From CAXXOK01 sp964640955 (GTDB lineage Bacteria; Bacillota; Clostridia; Christensenellales; Aristaeellaceae), in assembly GCA_964640955.1 (NCBI GenBank), contig CAZXJI010000001.1, positions 462,108 through 526,107 on the forward strand: a stretch of 64,000 nt of DNA, given 5' to 3'. Shown piece after piece: positions 59,261 through 64,000 of this stretch. The notes beneath the pieces are model-generated. The model saw only the letters and a list, made by a program, of their open reading frames with translations, had not been told where the DNA came from and ran no database searches. Position 1 is the first letter of the stretch. The number at the start of each line of letters is the position of its first letter. A program made the translations under genes and the position numbers.

Positions 59261-60052
59261 TCATTTCTTTCCGTACAGGACGCCCGTTTTGCCCAGCATG
59301 AACGGAAACCGCAGCGCCCGGGGGATGAAGGCCGCCGAGCCGGTATCCTCCAGGCGCGCGTCCCGCACGCCGGCCTCCTTGACGGCGGCGAGCAAGGTAT
59401 CCGGCATGCCGAAATATGCCTTGACAAAAAACAGATCCTGAAAGGCGAATGTCCCGCCCTTTTTCAGCACGCGCAGCGCTTCCCGCACGGCGTCCGTCTT
59501 GTCGCGGCCGTCCTTCACCTCGTGAAAGGTCATGTTGCTCACGACCAGGTCGAACGTCTCATCCGGAACGGGAATCTTGCCGGCGCGGGCCCGGATGAAT
59601 TTCGTTCTTTCCGTAACGCCTTCCGCCTCGGCGTTCTCCTCGCACTGCTTTTGCGAGTATTCCCATTCGCTTCCCCAGGTGTCGATGCCGACCGCCTTCG
59701 CCTGCGGATAGCGCTTCGCGATCCGGATCGTGAGCGCCCCGCTGCCGCAGCCGATATCCAGCGCCGTTCCCTCGCCCGTCCAGTTGACGCGCGACGCAAG
59801 CGTTTCCAGTACCCGGCGCTGTATTTCCCCGTTATCGCGGGCAAACAGCCGCCTGGCATAACAGGCGTATAGTGCCGCGACGATGAAGAAAGCCGCCAGC
59901 AGCCCGAGCAGCACCTTGAGCAGCGCGTAGCCGCCGAAGCGGACGCACACGAGCACCTCCATCACCGTCCATACCGCGGCGAGCGCCGCGAGGGTCGTAA
60001 TGATCCGTTTGGATACCCAGTTGCCGTAGCGGGCTTCCTTTTGACCGTCCAT
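59261..60052 (-). CDS. Membrane-anchored SAM-dependent methyltransferase
   Basis: 263 residues. Two N-terminal membrane helices (about 18-40 and 42-65), then a class I methyltransferase domain: ALDIGCGSGALTIRIAKRYP (SAM motif I), VGIDTWG (motif II) and LVVSNMTFHEV (motif IV). Family often annotated as class I SAM methyltransferase of unknown target. Stands alone, divergent from spoVB. Confidence 0.85.
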   Translation of the reverse strand: MDGQKEARYGNWVSKRIITTLAALAAVWTVMEVLVCVRFGGYALLKVLLGLLAAFFIVAALYACYARRLFARDNGEIQRRVLETLASRVNWTGEGTALDIGCGSGALTIRIAKRYPQAKAVGIDTWGSEWEYSQKQCEENAEAEGVTERTKFIRARAGKIPVPDETFDLVVSNMTFHEVKDGRDKTDAVREALRVLKKGGTFAFQDLFFVKAYFGMPDTLLAAVKEAGVRDARLEDTGSAAFIPRALRFPFMLGKTGVLYGKK

Positions 60053-60199
60053 CCGTACGCGCCTCCGTTCCTTTTGACCGATCGCATCGTTTCCACCGTT
60101 TTACGCCGCGCGTATCGTTATGCCTACAGGTATATTGTACTCGCCCGGGCTGGAATGTTCAACCGGCCGCCGCAACCCCGGAAGCTTGCGCCCGCATAC
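60053..60199. other. Divergent intergenic region, no gene seen
   Basis: Between the methyltransferase and the spoVB promoter. I see no clear RNA or protein gene; a minus-strand promoter was not evident. Confidence 0.4.
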
Positions 60200-60227
60200 T
60201 TGCCACGCCGTCAATATCTGCTATAAT
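60200..60227 (+). promoter_or_regulatory. Sigma-A promoter of spoVB-mazG
   Basis: TTGCCA (60200-60205), 16-base spacer, TATAAT (60222-60227). Confidence 0.75.
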
Positions 60228-60299
60228 AAACCGGTAACGGAGGCGGCCGCCCCCTCCCGCGCCGGGGCGCGGGCGGCGCCCGGAAGCGGAGGCACGAGG

Positions 60300-61919
60300 G
60301 TGAGCGACAAGCAAAAATCCATCGTCGGCGGCATGACGGTATTGGGGATCACCGGGCTGATCTGCAAAATCGTAGCGGTTCTGTACCGCATCCCGCTGGC
60401 CTGGCTGATCGGTGAGCAGGGGCTGGGCACCTTCCAGCTCGTGTTTCCGACGTACAACCTGCTGCTCACGCTTTCGTCCGCCGGGCTTCCGGTGGCCGTC
60501 AGCCGCATGGTCAGCTTTACCCTTGCGCGCAACGACCCCCGCAACGCCCACCGCGCGTTTCGCAGCGCGCTGTCGGTGCTGTCGGTGCTGGGTGCGCTGG
60601 GCACGCTGCTGATGATCGTATTCAACCCGTTTTTAAGCGCCCGCGTCGGTGATCCGGAAACGGCGGCGGGCTTCGTGGCCATCGCGCCCGCGCTGTTGAT
60701 CGTCTGCACGATGAGCGCCTTCCGCGGCTTTATGCAGGGACAGCAGAACATGGTGCCCACCGCCGTTACCCAGCTCATCGAGCAGGTGGGCAAGGTGGTC
60801 GTCGCGCTGCCGCTGGCCTACCTGGGTTCCCGTATGGGTGTCACGGACGGGCAGGGCATCAACATCGGCTACGCCGCCGCGGGGGCGCTGCTGGGCAACT
60901 CCATCGCGGAGGGCGTGGCGCTGTTCTTCATCATCGTGGTGTACCGCCGCAGGCGGCCGGCGTTCGAGCGGCTGCCCCAGGACGAGACGGTGGCGCCCAT
61001 CCGGCAGAAGGCGCTGATGCGCAGGCTGATGTCGCTGGCCATCCCCATTACGCTGGCCGCCTGCATCGTGCCGCTGGCCTCGTTCATCGATTCCGGCATG
61101 GTCGTCAACCGCTTGATCGACGCGGCGGGCTTCGCCCGCGAGGAAGCGCGCGCCATGTACGGTCGTTATTCCGGCTACGTCATTACCCTGATTAACGTTC
61201 CTACCGCGCTCGCGCTGGCTATTTCCATGAGCCTCGTGCCCGCGGTATCCGCCGGCATGGGCCGGGGCGACTGGAAGGGCGTTCGCCGCCAGAGCCACAC
61301 GGGGCTGCGCATGGCGTTCCTGATCGGACTGCCGTCCAGCCTGGGCATGAGCATGCTCGCGCGGCCCATCCTGACGCTGGTCAACTACCCCTTCCCTACC
61401 GCCGAGGCGCTTACGCAGACGGCGGAGCTTTTGTCGCTGTCCAGCTTCACCATCGTCCTGTTTACGGTGGTGCAGGCGACCAGCGGCATCCTGCAGGGAC
61501 TGCGCAAGCAGCGCATTCCCATGTACACGCTGCTGGCGGGCGTGGGGCTCAAGGTGCTCATCAACTATACCTTCATCGGCACGCCGGCCATCAACGTCTA
61601 CGGCGCGCCCATGGGCTCGCTGGTCTGCTACGGCGTCAGCATGCTGCCCAATCTCTATTACGTCCACAAATACGCTCATCTGCCCTACGATCCGCTGAAC
61701 ATCTTCCTAAAGCCCCTGGCCGCGACCGCCGCCATGGGCGCGGTCATCTACGGGCTTCAAAAGGCGCTGCCTTCCGGCAGGCTGATAACGCTCCTGCTGA
61801 TTCTGGCGGGTGTAATCGCCTATACGTTTTTTGCCCGCCTCTTCGGCGCGCTCCGCCGGGAGGATCTGGCGCCCTTCAGGCGCAAACTGCGCCGCAAAAA
61901 TGCGGATCGCCGCGCCTGA
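60300..61919 (+). CDS. spoVB: SpoVB/MurJ-like polysaccharide-lipid flippase
   Basis: 539 residues from GTG 60300 behind CGGAGG. About 14 membrane helices, MATE/MVF-type fold, N-terminal IVGGMTVLGITGLICKIVAVLYRIPLAWLIG. SpoVB/YabM-type proteins export lipid-linked peptidoglycan or cortex precursors. Its place before a MazG/YabN gene mirrors the B. subtilis yabM-yabN order. Whether it serves sporulation or general wall synthesis cannot be said. Confidence 0.9.
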   Translation: MSDKQKSIVGGMTVLGITGLICKIVAVLYRIPLAWLIGEQGLGTFQLVFPTYNLLLTLSSAGLPVAVSRMVSFTLARNDPRNAHRAFRSALSVLSVLGALGTLLMIVFNPFLSARVGDPETAAGFVAIAPALLIVCTMSAFRGFMQGQQNMVPTAVTQLIEQVGKVVVALPLAYLGSRMGVTDGQGINIGYAAAGALLGNSIAEGVALFFIIVVYRRRRPAFERLPQDETVAPIRQKALMRRLMSLAIPITLAACIVPLASFIDSGMVVNRLIDAAGFAREEARAMYGRYSGYVITLINVPTALALAISMSLVPAVSAGMGRGDWKGVRRQSHTGLRMAFLIGLPSSLGMSMLARPILTLVNYPFPTAEALTQTAELLSLSSFTIVLFTVVQATSGILQGLRKQRIPMYTLLAGVGLKVLINYTFIGTPAINVYGAPMGSLVCYGVSMLPNLYYVHKYAHLPYDPLNIFLKPLAATAAMGAVIYGLQKALPSGRLITLLLILAGVIAYTFFARLFGALRREDLAPFRRKLRRKNADRRA

Positions 61920-61949
61920 GCGCGGTTCCATGCAAGGAGGAGAACGCTT

Positions 61950-63404
61950 TTGTCCACTATCGTCGTCGCAACCGTATCCACGGGGGACGTTTCCCTGTTG
62001 ACCGGCGAAGTCCGCGCCGCGCTGGAGGCGGCCCCGCGACGCGTCCTGCGCACCGGGCGGCATCCGCTCGCCGCGTGGCTTACCGGCAAAGCGTTGCCGT
62101 TTGAGACGCTGGACGCGCTCTACGAAACCGGCACGGATTTCGACGCCTTCAACCGCGCGGCGGCGGAGCGGCTGCTAAGCCTCGCGCAGGACGCGGACGT
62201 GCTGTACGCCGTGCCCGACGCGGCCGCGGATACGACCGTCGCCGCACTTCGGGAGCTGGCGCCGCAGGATGTAAAGATTTCCGTATTGCCCGGCGTCGGC
62301 CACGCCGACCGCTGCCTCGCGCTGCTCGGTGCGCCCGCGGGGGGCGTTCGCCTGTACGCCGCCGAAGCCTTCCGCGCGGCCAGGGTCAGCCCCGGCGAGG
62401 CGCTTCTGCTTTGCGAGCTGCACAGCCGCGAATGCGCGGGCGAATGCAAGCTGAAACTGCTGAACATGCTGCCGGACGAGACGGAGGTCGCCTTTTTCTC
62501 CGGCAGCGAGGACGGCGCGCTGACCAAAACCACCGTTCCGCTGTACACGCTGGATCGTCAACCCGCCTACGACCACCTGACCGCCTGCTATGTGCCCGCT
62601 GTGGCGCGTCAGGATCGCAAGCGCTTCGATATGGACGACCTTGTGGCCGTCATGGAACGCCTGCGCGCGCCGGGCGGCTGTCCGTGGGACCGGGAGCAGA
62701 GCCACGAAAGCCTGCTGGGGAGCCTGCTGGAGGAAAGCTACGAGTTCATCGGCGCGGTGCGGGACGGCGATACCGATCACATGTACGACGAATTGGGGGA
62801 CGTGCTTCTGCAGGTCGTCTTTCACGCGGAAATCGCCCGCCAGCACGGGGATTTTACCATCGACGACGTGACCACCGCCATCACCCAGAAGATGATCGAG
62901 CGCCACCCGCATATTTTCGGCAGCGTCCGGGCGGATACGTCCGAGCAGGTGCTCACCAACTGGGACGCCTTCAAGCGCAGCCAGCGCGGCATTCGCAGCG
63001 TCGCCGGAGAAATGAAGGACGTCACCACGGCGCTGAGCCCCACCCAGCGCGCCGCCAAAGTGCAGCATAAAGCGGCCAAGATCGGGTTTGATTTCCCCTC
63101 TGTCGTCGAGGCCCTGCGCAAGGTGTACGAGGAGGCGAACGAGGTGGGCGAATGCGTCGCAAGCGGCACCGAAACCGAAATGGAGCTGGGCGATTTGCTC
63201 TTTTCGGCGGTCAACGTCTGCCGGCTTTGCGACCGCAATCCCGATCTCGCTCTGTTCTCCGCCACCAACAAGTTCATCGATCGCTTTCAAAAAATGGAAA
63301 AAACTGTTGAAAAGGCCGGAAAATCAATTGAGGACTTGACTTTATCCGAAATGGATGTATACTGGGAAGCAGAAAAGCAAGGAAAATCGCCCACCGGGGG
63401 CTAA
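61950..63404 (+). CDS. mazG: MazG/YabN-type NTP pyrophosphohydrolase with degenerate tetrapyrrole-methylase-like N-domain
   Basis: 484 residues starting at TTG 61950 behind AAGGAGGAG. C-terminal about 270 residues: MazG with CPWDREQSHESLLGSLLEESYEF, DELGDVLLQVVFHAEIA and a second half with EEANEVGECV, so the ExxE...ExxD magnesium motif is complete in both. N-terminal about 210 residues align with the YabN methylase half (HPLAAWLTG, VLYAVPDAAAD) but lack the GxGPGD and VPGHPF motifs. Removes aberrant NTPs. Confidence 0.92.
   Translation: MSTIVVATVSTGDVSLLTGEVRAALEAAPRRVLRTGRHPLAAWLTGKALPFETLDALYETGTDFDAFNRAAAERLLSLAQDADVLYAVPDAAADTTVAALRELAPQDVKISVLPGVGHADRCLALLGAPAGGVRLYAAEAFRAARVSPGEALLLCELHSRECAGECKLKLLNMLPDETEVAFFSGSEDGALTKTTVPLYTLDRQPAYDHLTACYVPAVARQDRKRFDMDDLVAVMERLRAPGGCPWDREQSHESLLGSLLEESYEFIGAVRDGDTDHMYDELGDVLLQVVFHAEIARQHGDFTIDDVTTAITQKMIERHPHIFGSVRADTSEQVLTNWDAFKRSQRGIRSVAGEMKDVTTALSPTQRAAKVQHKAAKIGFDFPSVVEALRKVYEEANEVGECVASGTETEMELGDLLFSAVNVCRLCDRNPDLALFSATNKFIDRFQKMEKTVEKAGKSIEDLTLSEMDVYWEAEKQGKSPTGG
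63336..63363 (+). promoter_or_regulatory. Sigma-A promoter of the HU gene inside the mazG end
   Basis: TTGACT (63336-63341), 16-base spacer, TATACT (63358-63363), within the last codons of mazG. Leader of about 105 bases. Confidence 0.75.
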
Positions 63405-63474
63405 TTGTCTGCTTTTCTAAGGTTAACCAGTGTTGCACCATGCTAATGGTCCAATAACAAAGGAGGAACTACCT

Positions 63475-63753
63475 ATGAACAAAGCTGAACTGACTGCCGC
63501 TATCGTAAAGAAAGTCCCTCACTTTACCAAGAAGGATGCCGAAAAGGCTCTTGGTGCCGTGACCGAGTCGATCACCGAAGCTCTCGCAGCCGGTGAAAAA
63601 GTACAGGTCGTCGGCTTCGGTTCCTTTGAGGTACGCAAGCGTCCCGCCCGCGTTGCCCGTAACCCCCGCACCGGCGAGCAGATCAAGATCGCCGCTTCCA
63701 AGGCGCCCGTCTTCAAGGCCGGCAAGGCCCTAAAGGAGAGCGTCAACAAGTAA
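63475..63753 (+). CDS. hup: DNA-binding protein HU
   Basis: 92 residues from ATG 63475 behind AAAGGAGGA. HU/IHF signature VVGFGSFEVRKRPARVARNPRTG and the minor-groove arm motif RNPRTGEQIKI. Histone-like dimer that bends and compacts DNA. Own promoter in the mazG tail and its own terminator, so it can be expressed far above mazG. Codons look more uniform than in its neighbours, as expected for an abundant protein. Confidence 0.97.
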   Translation: MNKAELTAAIVKKVPHFTKKDAEKALGAVTESITEALAAGEKVQVVGFGSFEVRKRPARVARNPRTGEQIKIAASKAPVFKAGKALKESVNK

Positions 63754-63791
63754 TCCCGTTGGGCAATTCCGGGTTCGTCCCGGGCGTTCAA

Positions 63792-63824
63792 ACCGCCGGC
63801 AAACATTCGCCGGCGGTATTTTTA
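63792..63824 (+). terminator. Rho-independent terminator of the HU gene
   Basis: 9-base perfect arms (63792-63800, 63809-63817), loop of 8, then ATTTTT. Confidence 0.92.
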
Positions 63825-63905
63825 TGGCTTTACGGCAATTCCCGCGTCCCGCGCTCGGCCCCCCATGGTTCCATAGCGGGAGTACGGCAAGGATGATCGG
63901 ACAGG

Positions 63906-63951
63906 CACATAAAGAAACGGCACTCCATACGGAGTGCCGTTTCTTTATGTG
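63906..63951 (-). terminator. rRNA operon terminator, 21-base perfect stem
   Basis: Positions 63906-63926 pair perfectly with 63931-63951 around loop ATAC. On the minus strand it begins a few bases after the 5S 3' end and ends in TTTCTTTATGTG. Confidence 0.88.
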
Positions 63952-63955
63952 GGAT

Positions 63956-64000
63956 GCGGCGGCGATCTACTCTACCGGGCCGTTACCAGCCAAGTACCAT
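63956..64000 (-). rRNA. rrf: 5S rRNA, 3' part (cut by window edge)
   Basis: Read on the minus strand, the last 45 bases give ATGGTACTTGGC, AACGGCCCGG and GAGTAGATCGCCGCC in order, the conserved 3' portion of 5S rRNA (loop E region, helix IV, 3' strand of helix I). The 5' part lies beyond the window. 16S and 23S genes are expected further to the right. The exact 3' end may differ by a few bases. Confidence 0.88.

Overview
The window looks like a chromosomal segment of a GC-rich member of the Bacillota (class Clostridia or a near relative). The evidence is a gram-positive-style rimP-nusA-ylxR-ylxQ-infB-rbfA-nrnA-truB-ribF cluster followed by rpsO-pnp, a spoVB-mazG-HU cluster, YesMN/LytS-type two-component systems, Lpl-type sugar ABC transporters without a local ATPase gene, strong purine-rich ribosome binding sites, and frequent GTG/TTG starts. 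No genus can be named from the sequence alone. I saw no prophage, insertion sequence, CRISPR array or tRNA gene.

Layout. 1-6907: a sugar-sensing and uptake locus: a histidine kinase cut by the window edge, a membrane-anchored periplasmic-binding protein, and a galactose-type mglB-mglA-mglC transporter whose permease carries an unusual N-terminal extension. 6980-10318: a YaiI/YqxD protein, a membrane cytochrome/FMN-binding fusion, and a CoA-disulfide reductase-rhodanese fusion. 10480-14695: a MarR regulator with a heterodimeric multidrug-type ABC exporter. 14852-19413: a PilZ-containing cellulose-synthase-like glycosyltransferase, a glutamate:sodium symporter and an acyltransferase with extra C-terminal domains. 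19693-23352: an intracellular pectin-oligosaccharide operon (GH105, GH28, TIM-barrel isomerase) behind a consensus promoter with a LacI/CcpA-like operator. 23349-25004: flavodoxin-like protein and MsrA-MsrB fusion. 25181-30247: a complete branched-chain amino acid transporter (liv) operon with an attenuator-like leader and a run of hairpins after the binding-protein gene. 30333-32759: cupin, ferredoxin, HD hydrolase, SH3 protein, and a small exported protein. 32844-46263 (minus strand): dUTPase-like protein, M16 peptidase, pnp, rpsO and the nusA-infB translation/transcription cluster. 46331-59027: a xylan/oligosaccharide locus with an MBL hydrolase, GH39, a response regulator-kinase-response regulator trio, a GNAT acetyltransferase, an Lpl-type ABC importer and GH8. 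59261-64000: a methyltransferase, spoVB-mazG-HU, and the 3' end of a 5S rRNA gene on the minus strand with its terminator.

How it fits together. The organism appears to live on plant polysaccharide fragments: monosaccharide import (mgl), pectin oligomers (GH105/GH28) and xylo-oligosaccharides (GH8/GH39 with the Lpl-type importer), each with its own sensing or operator element. In three importer operons (mgl, liv, lpl-type) the binding-protein gene is followed by perfect or near-perfect stem-loops before the next gene, which suggests a common way of making more binding protein than membrane components.

The most unusual items are the liv leader (terminator stem starting at the predicted +1), five successive perfect hairpins between the liv binding protein and livH, the tandem GAAAC-type repeats in front of the Lpl-type binding protein, the long N-terminal extension on MglC, a RibF that seems to lack a functional riboflavin kinase half, a degenerate tetrapyrrole-methylase half on MazG, and a structured leader in front of rimP-nusA. 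No wholly unfamiliar multi-gene system is evident; most novelty is regulatory or in domain architecture.
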